NCBI GenBank assembly: GCA_012934845.2
Contig: WNNJ02001801.1
Location: 248,001 to 312,000 of the forward strand
Length of the DNA stretch: 64,000 nucleotides
Direction: 5' to 3'
Origin: Pomphorhynchus laevis
Lineage: Eukaryota > Acanthocephala > Palaeacanthocephala > Echinorhynchida > Pomphorhynchidae
Part shown: one piece after another, positions 32,428-44,577 of the stretch
Layout: each line of letters begins with the position of its first letter
How positions within the stretch are numbered: the first letter of the stretch is position 1
The notes under the pieces: model-generated
The model's database searches: none
The model's input: the letters and a program-made list of their open reading frames with translations, nothing else
Told to the model about the DNA's origin: nothing
Position numbers and translations under genes: made by a program

Positions 32428-34128
32428 ATGCAGAGTACTCGTAAGCCTTTTTCACTGAATATCCTTCAGTGGAATTCGGGAGGTGCTTCTGCCCTTAGAC
32501 TTCTATCCGGTAGAGATGCAGATGTGATAGTCCTTCATGAGATGCAGTCTATCCGTCTCTTCCAGGACAACACTCGATTTATTCCACAGCACATTTGTTC
32601 CCACTATACTTCGTACAAAACCCCATGTACGAAGTATAGTGGTTTCTAGCCATGTCTTGTTTAGTAGTTTCACTCTGTAAGAATGGTAAACATTTAAGTC
32701 TAGCCAATGTCTACATTCGTCCAGGGGAGATTCACAAGAACTGTGACCTCCTGGATAGTATTATTAATAGCGGCTATGACATGTTATGTGGGGACTGTAA
32801 CGACATAACTGGTCCTTGGATTAATGCACATTTCGCAGAGCTAGAAACGGATATCTTATTCACAAACCACCGTCCCCTACCGTTCATTGCACATCAACAA
32901 ATTCAATCCTTGAAATTTTACTGCTTTACTCGAGGTGGTTGCTTAAACCTCTCTGCACGAAGCAGTCGGGCCAGCGATTGTCCTTTTCTCATGATCTAAT
33001 TTGTTGGAGGATTGAGGAAGATACGTTGCTTTGAAGGGTGTATCACTTTCATATGATCAGAGTGGTTTTATTTCAGGCGGCTATCCAACTCTTTCCGAGA
33101 ATTGGAAATTAGAGTTTGATCGAATTTAATACTACCTCCTTTGCGAGCTACCGCGATTCTATCGACTACCTATAAAGGTCGTATTTACAATCCCACTCCG
33201 ACGAAACTCAAGGTCCTAGCGAAATTACTTAACCTACCTAATCTCTCTGTTTCCGCCAGATAAGCCCTCTCGAATGAATACTGGAGCACTAGATATAGGA
33301 TCCAGCTGAGTAGGGATAGGATGAGTATTGCTCGCCTTAACCCTTCTCAGTCTTCCTTTTGGAAAATTTTTGAAGGAGAAGTTTATTTGTTGGAAGGATA
33401 GGGCATTGGGTTGGATTGAGAAGGTAGGCCTTGACAAATTTTGGAGGAGTCACTAGCCCTACACAACTATGGAGCCACGCAATCACCTCAACCAATCCCG
33501 CCTTGGGGTAACTTCAGGAGTAGGGATCTATCTGTAACAGATATCATTAACTCCTGGGGTCCACTCCCGGGCACCTCCAAATCCGTCGCTTCACTTTCCT
33601 TTCGGATTCGTCAGCTTTTGACAGCTGACCAGAGAAGAGAAGTGGCCGTCACAATGCTTTTAGCCTCCCCATCCGATGTAGCAAGCATCAATATTAGTAA
33701 GCGTGTTTTTATTCCTAAGAAAAATCCTGCTCATGCCCTAAAGATCTGCGACCCATTTTGATTCAAAATGCCCTCGTGTCGATTTACGAAAAAGCGCTTG
33801 CGCGTAAAATCCGCGACCATTTAAGTAGGCGTAATTTGATCCCTCCAGGTTTTCATGGGTTCGTCAAAGGTCGCTCGGTCCATTCATCAGTTGGTGAAGT
33901 GGAGCAGCTTTGTCGGGGCAATAGCCATCGTCTAGTTGTGGCTGTTTTCCTTGACTTTGCTGCTGTATTTGACCGCATCTCTATTCCTTTTGTGATATCT
34001 TATCTCAGGTCCCTCGGGTTGCCTGCGAGAATTGTGAACATGGGTGAGATTTTGCTGTACACCAAGCGATTTTACTATGAAGACGACCCTGATGCGCGTT
34101 AGTTCTACCCTATTACAGGTGTGCCCCA
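32428..34128 (+). pseudogene. API ORF2 (copy 3): APE and RT N-terminal part
   Basis: 32428-32649: ILQWNSGGASALRLLSGRDA, VLHEMQSIRL (the catalytic Glu-Thr is His-Glu-Met here). 32652-32999: SLANVYIRPGEIHKNCDLL, LCGDCNDITG (GDFN decayed to GDCN). 33441-33761: connector, then RVFIPKKNP. 33758-34102: IQNALVSIYEKALARKIRDH, GFHGFVKGRSVHSSVGEVEQ, VFLDFAAVFDRISIPF (motif A). The RT ends before motif B. Frame breaks between each part. Confidence 0.85.
32601..32642. repeat. perfect 17-bp inverted repeat in the API APE region
   Basis: Arms CCACTATACTTCGTACA (32601-32617) and TGTACGAAGTATAGTGG (32626-32642) around AAACCCCA. Compared with the other API copy, about 100 bp of APE sequence is missing here. 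Confidence 0.95.
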
Positions 34129-35180
34129 ATGCTTTCCTCTTCTGTGACAGTGTTCTCCGCTCAGAAACTTTTGTAGATATCTAGCGCATTACCTTATCAG
34201 CTTCTGGTGCCATTACACCGGTAGTGGAGAAGACCATAGGAAATAAAGCGGATCGTTCGATTTCGTTAATACGTTCAGCGTATTTTGCATTTTCCCGTTG
34301 TTCGTGGTAGACATCGCATTCTCGGGGTGTTCTGTTGGAATATGAAGGTGCCCGTGGTTTGTACATACAAATGTCCGAGAAGGACCGCACCATTTTCCCG
34401 CCTAATAAACCCCGGCAAACAATATCTGATCTTGCCTGGATGTCAGTACATGTCGTTGATCTCTCAAATACGTGGTTGCGGGGTACAGGTTGTAAAATCG
34501 GTTCTGTAGAAACATCACAACACACTTTAGCGAGTTCGTTAGCTAAAATATCACGAACAATGTTATGCCTGATAATTGTGACACCTCCGTTTCGACATGA
34601 CATAGCATGATTAACTGTGGATGGTGATCCGCATGCACATCTTTGTTTTGCATTTCTTAGTGGAAGATTATATCTAGCACATATGGCATCTTGAAATTCT
34701 TGGGTGGTCAGTTGTGTATGTTTGTCGTGTGTCGGTTGATTGTTACACCAAGATAACGTCCCACGTTGTGAAGCATATATCACGACTTGCTTCTTCTCGG
34801 TGTCCAAACTTGTCAATATCCTCTCATATTTTAGGCGAGATGCTAAATTTCTTTCCTGTTTTATCTCGGCAACCGCACATTTCTGAGCATTGCCTAAACA
34901 TGTTCCCGACATTCCCATAATTAGGGGCGTACATATCCGTATCGAATGCTGATATTCCATCTCGGCTTCTTCTATGGGATTTGATATGCCTATTCCTCCA
35001 TGTTTTGTGGGCAGCATACATATCTCCATGATTTCTTTTTCAACGTTGTTTTGTCCAAGTAAATTGGGAAGAGGAATTTTTGTAATTGATTTCTCAAGAG
35101 GTGTGAACCATGATCCCTCTGTAGGGCATGTGCGCATTAAGTACCTCCATTTATGTTGAAGCGCGTGAATAAAAAGGTAC
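34129..35180 (-). pseudogene. REL1 LINE copy 3: C-terminal part with open nuclease frame
   Basis: Minus-strand frame 35137-34181 (318 aa), preceded by LQHKWRYL. It contains LPTKHGGIGISNP (thumb), VIYASQRGTLSW, FQDAICARYNLP, the zinc part CACGSPSTVNHAMSC (C-x-C...H...C), RHNIVRDILANELAKVCCDV, ARSDIVCRG (the PD-like Asp), SFSDICMYKPRAPS and KYAERINEIERSALFPMVF. This is the longest uninterrupted restriction-like nuclease frame of the family here, more diverged from copy 2 in sequence but with all motifs. The RT is truncated away. Confidence 0.85.
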
Positions 35181-35458
35181 TAGGCTATTTGAGTAATAGG
35201 TTGTTGTGATTTAATAATAATGATAATAATTTATTTAATGTGGTAAATGCCAGGTTAAAATTATCAAATAATAGAAAGTGCAGGACGAAAAGCAACGAAA
35301 TTATCGTGAAAGATATTAGCTCCAACAATTATGCAATGACATACACCAGTTATGAATGTCGAGTGCATTTAAATGGAAAGACGTTACATAAGCCTTTTGT
35401 AAAAAATCTATTTTTTAGCATTTTGACATTTATGTAAATTTTGACATATTTTTAGATT
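35181..35458. other. no recognised gene
   Basis: A 65-codon frame at 35240-35437 (+) is unassigned; it may belong to the 5' region of the next PLE. Confidence 0.35.
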
Positions 35459-36187
35459 TTTGAAGAAGCCGCAAAGCGAAACGTTAATTGAAGAATTAAT
35501 CTCTGTTATTTGTTGGTAGAACCAATAACAATATTTCGTATATATTTTGGTCATAACGTGATCCTAAGCGGAAGTAGCTTATAAATTCAATTTAATTTAT
35601 ACTTACAATTTTTATATGGTATACAATGAGATCCTTCCGATAACAGACAAATTCAGATTATGTTCACATGCGCATTTTTTTGTCATTCTGCAATTATAAT
35701 GGTTTTGTTCCAAAAGGCTTTCTAATTAAAAAGACGCTATGTGTGAGCAAAAAGTTCATACAATTCATTATTATCAAAATTCAATTGTATTAAAAGAAGA
35801 AATGAAATGAAGTTTTTTACATGTGTTCTATGTGCTACGGAAGAAATTGTTAATTGTCTTTGCATTGAACGTGATATCTATGAAAATGATAAAAACTTGA
35901 GAAACAAAGCAAAAAAGGCAAGTAAATTAGCAAATTGGCATGCATCAGCAGTCGAACTATCACGATATGAATGGCATCCTAACAGATGCAGTCGTGATAA
36001 CTTCGTAAATTTATGTAAAGTTCAACTCGCAAATAATAAAAAAGATATTTTAAATTTTGGATTGAATTTTGCAGTAACACCAAGAGAATTTGCTCGGCAT
36101 TATTTGGATATAGGTTTAAAGAAATTAGCATTCAATATGAAGCACGACGATGTAAACATCCAGAATGAAATCTGGATGTTTATCTAA
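35459..36187 (+). mobile_element. PLE-D fragment: terminal motif and RT N-terminus
   Basis: A degenerate hammerhead-like core (TTGAAGAAGCCGCAAAGCG then AAACG) lies at 35459-35482. A 126-codon frame at 35807-36187 ends with DILNFGLNFAVTPREFARHY, which matches the GLxFAxTP motif just before the RT of Penelope elements. Upstream residues are Lys/Asn-rich and unassigned. Ends in three copies of a TCTGGATGTTTA-like 12-mer before the next fragment. Confidence 0.6.
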
Positions 36188-36189
36188 TC

Positions 36190-36598
36190 TGGATGTTTAA
36201 TCTGGATGTTCACTAATCGGACAATAAATGTTAATAATAAAAATAAAAAATATACAATGACCATAAAATTCATTAATATGTATACAGAACTTACTAAATT
36301 AAAGCATAACTATATAATAACAACTATTGATAAAGCTAGTAATAACTTTGTCTTCATATGCAAAAAGCTTTATTATGATATACTGATGAAAGAAGTTAAT
36401 TATAATGATTTAAATATAAACACAACATATGAATGTAGTGATTTAAGTTTAGAAACAATTATTACAATTCATTGTTATATAATGGATAAAATAGGTATAA
36501 AAATTGAATCAGATAATAAAACTATACCAATATTATATTTTATTTTTTTTTCAACACCAGAAATTAAATAAAATTCAATTATTATACAGGGTTAACTG
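36190..36598 (+). mobile_element. Naiad-like PLE fragment with internal deletion
   Basis: The frame 36206-36571 reads NRTINVNNKNKKYTMTIKFI and then at once ELTKLKHNYIITTIDKASNN, VNYNDLNINTTYECSDLSLE. In the long copy about 550 bp lie between these blocks. It ends just before the PKLHK motif. Both ends are truncated. Confidence 0.8.
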
Positions 36599-37570
36599 CA
36601 AATGGCTCCCATAAAGATATTATTGGTTTTCTTTAAGAATAGGGCGTCCTCTGGCTCTCACTATGATTTCTCTCATTCTCCGTCTGCCTGTTCTGCAAAC
36701 TGATCATGATGATTTCGGCAAGAATTCGCACTAGACAGTCCCACCTGCAACAACAAGTCTCTCAACGTGTTAACGGGCTTGTGACCTCTCGATCGCGGTG
36801 AACGTAAACATTGGGATACAGATTTTGCTAGTGTCACGCTAATTTAAACTCAACCACGAAATGACAATTGGATAACTTCTCATGTTTCATACTGATTCTC
36901 GATGCTATAGCCTGTATTACTCTCTGCGCCGATCCACCAAACCCACCTGAGGAAGCAAACACGATCGGACAGAAGGAACCCTGTTTAAACTCCAGGATGC
37001 GCTCTTCGTATTTGGCTCTTTTTCTAGATTCGTGATAATCGAACGAAGCACCAATAGTTTTCGGAAGGTAGAATGAAGCCTTCTCATTAATCACGCATAC
37101 GTCGAAAAGAGTACGTTCCATCCTACCTCCAAAAGTCCGTTGCAAACGATATCGGAACGTGCATCAGGCGCTCTGTCCGTTGTACTATTCTCGAATATTA
37201 TTGTGTCAGGCACATGTTGTAGCTAAAGCTCAATTGCCACTCCATTACATACTTCTGTCATCGCATTCGCTAATAAACCTCTGAGATCATTATGCCGAGC
37301 TATCAAAAGACCACCCCTCCTACACGAGATAGCATGACCAATATCAAACTTTGCTTCACAACAACATTGTTTTGCTATGTTTGTCGGTGTCCAACCATAT
37401 CAGGCCGCTACTGCATTACGAAACTCATTGATGGACAAGTGCAATCCAAATGCTGATATTGGTCGAGTTATCAACCAATTTGACGACTCCTTTATTGAGG
37501 CAAAATCCAGTTCCGTTGCAAACCCTCGTCTTTATCAGTCAGCGACAATATGTTTTGCTTATTGATGTCG
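36599..37570 (-). pseudogene. REL1 LINE copy 4: nuclease end
   Basis: Minus strand from about 37480: LSINEFRNAVAA, CCCEAKFDIGHAISC (zinc part), GGLLIARHNDLRGLLANAMT, EVCNGVAIEL, APDARSDIVCNG, then after a frame change frame 37145-36834: GRMERTLFDVCVINEKASFY, DYHESRKRAKYEERILEFKQ, CPIVFASSGGFGG. Downstream VSQCLRSPRSRGHK matches the end of copy 2. Stops at two or more places. Confidence 0.8.
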
Positions 37571-37692
37571 ATATTCTCTTTCTTAAGCCGATTTGCTATG
37601 ACACACTGTTCTTTGCTTCGTTCAAAGGTGCTCACGGCAGTGTCATATGGACTGCATATTGCCAACGATAAAAATACAAATTTATTTAACGT
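37571..37692. other. short spacer, nothing recognised
   Basis: Between the REL1 5' break and the 3' end of the L2/CR1-like LINE. Confidence 0.4.
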
Positions 37693-40225
37693 AGCAAATG
37701 CGTGCCAGCTGCACGCTTACAAGTCCACTAACAAAAAATGAAAAAGTCAAGCAGATAAATTGTTTAAATGGGATCGATTTGGCGTTTGAAGCACAGCAGG
37801 GAAGTTGAATGGCGTATATGAATGGTCAGATGATTCCACAATAGAGGAGTACCAACCAGGAAGGAGCGGAGTTCAAAGGAGGTAGAGTAGTTTGGGACAT
37901 GTAAAAGAAGGGAATTACAGGAACGCAAGGAACAGTAAACACAATGAGAATTATCAAGAAAAGGAAGGTTGAAAAATGAAGGGGTATGAAAAGTTACAAG
38001 GCGGAAAGCAACGAGAAGACGAATTTGAACACGACAATAAATTGTAGGCAAATCGAGAGAAGCAAGATGGTAGGATGTATGATCAAAACGACGAAGACGT
38101 AGGAGAATTCGGACGGCTGCGTTGACGATGCGTTGTAGGGGAAGAAGAGTGGATTTAGGTTAGTTGGAAAATAGACTAGAAAAAATCAAGTCTAGAAAAA
38201 AGGAGAGAAGATATGAGAGCCATACAATAAGGAAAATCGATCAATCTACGAATTTGACAGAGGTTCCGGGGAATCAATGTTGATGAGCGTACTTTATCTC
38301 TAACGAGAGGTTTAAGTAAAAGTCGGTTGTCGAAATGGAAGCCTAAGAAAACAAGATTGTCAACGATAGGAAGTATTGTAGAATTTAATGATACGGAGGT
38401 ATATTCTAAGCCGAGGCGTCGAGGTAATATTCACATAATTTTGGATTTATCAGGATTCAGAGAAAAGTGAAGAGAAGAAAGATGATTGGAAATTGACACA
38501 AGACAGTCTGAAGCAGAAACACTAAGATCGTGAATACGATAAACAGATGCATTAGCATAGATGAGAATGTCATCAGCATATTGCATAACATGGAAGTTAA
38601 ATTTATGAGAAATCGAAGACAAATCATCAAGAAGAAGAGAGAAAAGCATAGGGCCTAATACGGAGCCTTGTGGAACACCGGACGGAATGGACGAAGGATG
38701 GGAGAGAGAAGAGTTAGAATAGACGCAAAATGTACGGTTTGATAGATATGAAGAAAAACATGATACAGTGAGTAAAGAGAAGCCATAATCATGACGAAGG
38801 CGATGGAGAAGAATCGAGTGATCGACGATGTCAAAAGCAGACGATAGATCAAGAGAAACTATGACACTACATAATTTATTATCGCGCGATATGAGTAAGT
38901 CGTTATAAACTTCAAGACATGCAATTTCGGTAGAGTAATTAGAGCGAAAAGCGGCTTGGAAGGGAGGAAATAAGTTAGAGGAAAAGAGATATGTATTAAC
39001 TTGCTTAAGAACGAGACGTTCAAGGAGTTTAGAGAGGGTTGGGAGAAGTGAGATAGGACGGTACGAAGATGGTTGTGAGGAGTCGGGAGATTGCTTTTTG
39101 ATCAGAGGACGAACAGTGGCGCATTTCCAGATGGAAGGAAATGTACGGCTACGGATGGACGAGTTGAACAATGTGGTTAGGAAGGGTAAGATAGAGGAGC
39201 AGATATTTTTAAGCAAGTGAGTGGGAATTGGGTCAGAAGGAGAGGTTTTATTAGGTAATGACAGCAGAACCGAAGAAACTTTATCAGACCAAATGGGAAG
39301 ATGGTGGAATAGGTCTGGGAGGGAAGGATTTAAAGAGAAGTGTGGGTACAAGGGGGCTCAGGGTTGTAGGGAAATTAAATTTGAGAGCTTAGTTTGTAGA
39401 TAAGAAGAAAATTTATCAGGATTTATATTACAAGGGGTAGATTATCGTGAAAGAATTGCGTTTAAGATTTCCCAATGAGATTTAGAGTTGGGAGATGACC
39501 CGAGTTGATTTCGCCAAAAGAGAGTACGTTTAGTACGTATAAGAATGAGATGTGAACGGCGTAGAGAAAAGTAGGAATCACGGAGATTTGGAGGGAGTGA
39601 ATTGGGAGAACGTTTAAGAAAGCGATTATACACACGAAAAGAGTGACCTAGTCGACGCTTAAAAAGATCACCGTCAGAATCGAACCAGGGAGCATGGTGC
39701 AAGCGCTGAGAACGTCGGAGTCGACTAGGCAGAAGGTTATTGAGGTTCAACGTAAGTTCAGACTCAAATAGAATGCAGAGATCATCGGGAGAGATAGTTA
39801 AGCGGAAATGAAAAGAGTAAAGAAAGTACAGAGAAAAGAAAGTAAAGAGTAAAGAAAAGTGCAGAGAATAGGGTAAAGAAAGTAAAGAGTAAAGAAAAGT
39901 GCAGAGAATAGGGATATCGAGAAGTTTCCCGTGTTGACTTGGTGTGGGTAATGGTAAAGGCGAGAAGGAGGATAGGGACGAGTAAGAGTGACAATGAAAT
40001 GATCGGACAAACTAGGATTCGTAAATGACACGGAGGTATAGTCATTGAAGCAGTTAGGAACAGCAATGATGTCGAGAGCACCGTCGAGAATATTAGTTGA
40101 GCTTGTTGAAAGTAATTTATAGTTAAAATCAGAAAAAAGATTAGTTAAAGTAATAGAGTCAGAGTCAGCCGGGCGATCAAGATGAATGTTAAAGTTACCG
40201 AGAACAAATGAAGGAGTTGTCATGT
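37693..40225 (-). pseudogene. L2/CR1-like LINE copy 1 (APE end and RT)
   Basis: Minus strand: SFVLGNFNIHLDRPADSDSI, ILDGALDIIAVPN, SLSDHFIVTL (APE end, 40225-39930), HAPWFDSDGDLFKRRLGHSF (39750-39442), then the RT frame 39351-38431: SLPNKTSPSDPIPTHLLKNI, SYRPISLLPTLSKLLERLVL, IVSLDLSSAFDIVDHSILLH (motif A), SGVPQGSVLGPMLFSLLLDD (motif B), MQYADDILIYA (motif C), LNPDKSKIM (motif D). A C-terminal remnant lies at 38051-37764. This is the CR1/L2 style of RT. Frame breaks and a minisatellite in the APE-RT linker make it dead. The 3' end GCAAATGCG is shared exactly with copy 2. Confidence 0.9.
39798..39912. repeat. minisatellite inside LINE copy 1
   Basis: About 40-bp unit (GTAAAGAGTAAAGAAAAGTG and on) present twice in full and once in part, between the APE and the RT. 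Confidence 0.9.
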
Positions 40226-40259
40226 ACAACATGAGAGGGTTACCGCATGACAATTGCAT

Positions 40260-43200
40260 TGAGCAGCAATAGTTGTTTCCGTAAGGATTTCACTGGCGCT
40301 ATTTATCTTGATGTATTGTATATAAACGCTCGTGCAGTTTTTGACGTCGGTTTTTTGTTTTCTGTTTCTATCAAAAAAACATTGCTGTTGTTTCGATGAA
40401 TGTTGGGAATCAGAACGTAACAACTGGCAACGAGGGTGATCATACAGAACACCCCAATGAGCATGTTCAGCTCGGAGACGAAAGTCTGGTACGTCAACTA
40501 TGGCAGCAGAATATGGATTTACAAAGACAACTGTTGGAGTTAATGAGACGAATAGGAAATTCAACGAAATTTCAATTTAAGCAGTTTGACATGTCAATCG
40601 ACAATTGGTGTGATTATCTGGGACAATTAAGACACATGTTATTGGCAAATGGTATCAGCTGTGAGCAGCGAAGTAAACAAATTTTACTATCCAGCTGCTG
40701 AACAGAATTATACCAACTCCTACGCAAACTGCAACCTCAATTTATGAGCGATAACATTTCGTTCATTGACATACCGTCCTGTCTAAACATTTTGATCAAC
40801 CGATACATATTGCTGCTGCACGATATATGTTCTCTCAATGTCGATTACGGACGGGTCAAACACATATGGAGTGGATTGCAGCGGCTATTGGCAAATAAGT
40901 GCGATTTCTTCAATGCGGAAATTCATACTGAAGAGGACGTTATCAACGATAGACTTAAAGATCTGTTGATTGTGCATACACCAGTTGATCAGATTCGCAC
41001 ATTGCTATTACAACATGACGACCCTAACCTTGAAAAGATATTGAAAATTGCAACTGCGTGGGAGATGACCCAACGTACTAAGCAATTGATGAAAGAGCCA
41101 GGAATTGAGTTAAAATGAGATAAGCAAAATTATGTTTTCAGCATTAGAGACAGACATCAAAGACTTTCGCAAAACGAATTAAATAATTCAAATTCCCGTA
41201 AGGGATGCGGTCGCTGCGGATCCATAAAACTCAGACGACGTTTGTTGGGCGAGAAACGTTTTGTGTCATAAATGTAAAAGAAGAGGACATGTACAAAGGT
41301 GCTGTAAATGGCGGACAAGGCAACACGTTTATGCAATATATCAATGTCCGGTTGAAAACACAGCTCATGATGACAATTTTGATAGAAATACTACTTCGAT
41401 TGCAACTATTGAAGTGGATTATACAGAACCTAGAACGGTAAATTCAAATAAAGGTACGCCCAGCATCCAGGTAAGTTTAAATAAAGTTCTCACAAACATG
41501 ATATATGATACAGGTGCTGCAGTCTCTATTATTTCCGTTGAGCTGTGGCACAAAATTGGTTGTCCTAAGTTAACAAACGTAAAGTATATTCACACTTATG
41601 CGGGAGGCAGTGTACAAACTATGGGAAGCTGTGATGTGTGTACAAATTCGGGATGCATCCTTATCTTTGACAGCAGAAGTGGTAGAAGGAAGGTGGCAAC
41701 CTCTTTTTGGACGAACATGGATTCATGCTTTCAAATTAAAATGGCCTAATGAAGTTTCGGTGTTCTCACTAACTGAAGACATAATCATGGATGAACGACT
41801 AAATCATTGGCTGGTTGGTGCGTCGGATTTATTTGCGGACGCGATAGGCAGTATTCGAAATTACAAAGCAAGTTTATGTATTAGTAACTCTGCCGAACCC
41901 AAGTGTATACCAGCTCGTCGAATTCCATTGGCTTTACAACAAACAGTAAAGAACGAATTATACCGACTGATTCAGAACGAAATTATTGAGATAGTAGATA
42001 CAAGAAAAGAATATGTAGAGTGGTCAAGTCCAATAGTAATTGTTCGTAAAAAAAGATAACTCAATTCGAATCTGCACAGATTTCCGGATCACAGTGAAGC
42101 CGTATCTATCATGCGACTCATTTGCAATTCCTACTTTCGATGAAATCATGATGAAGATATCCAACGCATCATCATATTCGGTGATTGATTTGAAGGATGC
42201 ATATCTCCAGATGCAGGTCGATGAAAAATGAAGACACCTATTAACAATCAACACTCCGATTGGATTCTTTCGTTATCGCAGGCTTCCCTTTGGTCTATCC
42301 GTAGCGCCATTGATTTTCCAGCGCTACATGTCAGAGCTTCTTGGCGATATTCCGGGAGTGGCAGTTTATCTGGATGATGTAGTAATTTCAGACACTAACG
42401 ATAATGAGCATTTGAATCTATTGAGGATGGTATCGGATAGACTGATTAAAGCAGGAATCAAAGCAAAAAATAACAAATGTTCGTTCATGAATGAAAAAAT
42501 TAAAATTCTCGGTCACATCCTGTGTAGAGATCAATTAGAACCAGACCCAGAAAAGCTGAGTGCAATATTGAATACGAAACCTCCTAGTAACAAAACAGAA
42601 TTGAGGTCGTTCCTTGGTGCAGTAAATTACCTATATAAATTTTTGTCCAACCTACGTTGTCAATGTTACGAATTATATGCTTTGGCCGGACAGAAAGTAA
42701 TATGGAAATGGGAAGTTAAACACTCAGACGAATTTGAAATGATTAAGAGAATCTTGCTAAACCCCAGAGCATTAGTGCCGTATGATGGCAAATTACAAAT
42801 TAAAGTAATGACAGATGCTTCCGAATCGGGATTGGGGGCCATATTGTTGCAATAATCATCGAGTGGGACTTATAAGCCAGTCTGCTATGCCTATCGAAAA
42901 ATGAGTTCGGATGAAAAGAAGTATGCCCAAATTGATAAAGAGGTACTTGCACTACTGTTTGCCGTAAAGAAATTTGATCAGTACTTAGTGGGACGAAAGT
43001 TTGTCTTGGTGACTGATCATAAACCTCTTAATTATATTTACGGAAGTAAGCGGGACTTATCAAAAATTGCTAATCATCGTTTAGTGCGTTGGTGTATATT
43101 ATTATCTCAATATCAATATACGTTAGAACACGCGGATGGTCGTTGCAATGCAATAGCTGATATGTTGTCAAGATGCACCAATAATGATGAATTATGTGTG

Positions 43201-44577
43201 CAGGAAATTCAAGAATCGGGTGTTAATCTAATTCAAAGTGAGAGTACGCAGATGAGTGGTCTATCCGTTGATATATTACGAAATGCAACACAAGATGATA
43301 TGGTAATCAAAAGAATATGTAAAATCGTTGAGACATATTGGCCAAACAGAATTGATACCAACTATAAACCGTATTACGATAAAAGTGATGAAATATCGTT
43401 GGAATATGGCATACTCATGCGCGCAGGTAGGATTTTTATTCCAAGTAAGTTAAGAAGAGATGTATTGAAAGCTATTCATGCAGGTCATGCCGGTATTGTG
43501 GGAATGAAATCGTTGTCTAGAACCTACGTATGGTGGCCGGGTATAAATGGATATATAGAACAATATGTACACACGTGTCAGGCTTGTCAGCAAAACCGAC
43601 GATGCGAACCTGAACATCCGATAATAAACTAGCCTATTCCGAATTCACCTTGGCATCGTGTTCACGCTGATTTTGCCGGTCCAGTGGACGGAGAAATGAA
43701 CCTGATAATGGTATGTGCAATGACAAAATGGCCAGAAGTTTTAAAGGTTATTTCAACAAATGCTCAGTGTGATCCAAGCAATACGTGAAGTTTTTGCGAG
43801 ACAAGGTTTATCAGAGGAGTAGTCGTTGATAATGGACCACCGTTTCAATCGTGGGAGTTTAAAAATTTTCTGGCAAATACCGAAACAAAGTTGTTGAACG
43901 TGACACCGTATCATCCAAAATCAAATGGACTTGCAGAAAGGTTTGTGGGGGTGTTGAAGCAGAGTGCATTGTCACATACACCAATCGGACAGAGACCTCT
44001 GAAAATTCAGCAAATGTTAGTTTCATATAGGAATACTCCTCATGCTAGTACGGGAAAATCCTCTGCATTCATGCTCTACGGACGACGTTTATGCACAATG
44101 TTTGATCGAATACGTCCAACACCCGCGCTTACTGCGAGAAAAGCGATCGAAAAGTATAAATTCTTTAAAGATACAGTAACGAAATGTTGCAGTTTCCAAC
44201 CAGGACAGGCCATCTGGTATCGCCGTCCAAATGGAGTTTCAAGGCAGCGTGCTAAAGTTACAGAGCGATCGGGATGGGTTTCGTATAAGGTTGCAAACGA
44301 TTACACATCGTCCATACATTACAAAACAATAGATCCCATTCGGGTGCATGCTGATCAACTACGTAATCGTATATGTCAGGAACGTGAGTTGAGCGAAGCG
44401 GACGGCATTGAAAATGGCCAAACACAATGTGCACGTAATGATGCGGGGAATTCGTGCCATAGTACTTCTAATGTCGGGCCAATATTAGTCAATCCCATAA
44501 CAGGAGGATACATAACGACCAACCTAGTATCAACAGTGATTCGTGCAACGAGGAGACGTTTGAGGATGAAAGGAACG
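40260..44577 (+). mobile_element. Ty3/gypsy-type LTR retrotransposon, fossil copy
   Basis: Parts in order on the plus strand: gag (about 40.4-41.2 kb) with a CCHC zinc knuckle near 41.26 kb; aspartic protease with DTGA near 41.5 kb; reverse transcriptase with a YLDD box (about 41.9-42.6 kb); RNase H (about 42.8-43.2 kb); integrase with an HHCC zinc finger near 43.5 kb and core to about 44.4 kb. The RT-RNaseH-integrase order is that of Ty3/gypsy elements. No LTR was found at either end: the left side abuts the L2/CR1-like LINE copy 1 and the right side is cut by LINE copy 2. It is broken in roughly half a dozen places but the domains are still easy to read, so it is of middling age. No envelope gene is seen. 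Confidence 0.85.

Larger units (their letters stand above)
31044..34128 (+). mobile_element. API LINE copy 3 (ORF1, APE, RT start)
   Basis: Same family as 12055-15930. ORF1 starts MNFVERTIQKMRNNERIGAL at 31131. ORF2 starts MQSTRKPFSLNILQWNSGG at 32428. The element is cut off inside the RT at 34128 against the REL1 copy on the other strand. A 17-bp inverted repeat replaces part of the APE region at 32601. Confidence 0.85.

Noticed and set aside
36220-36290. An intron spliced out of the Naiad-like fragment (missing ~550 bp)
   Set aside because: The junction does not fall at clean GT/AG sites; an internal deletion is the simpler reading.
40260-44577. A complete LTR element with both LTRs or an envelope gene
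   Set aside because: No terminal repeats or envelope reading frame could be found; the element is a fossil flanked by LINE insertions.
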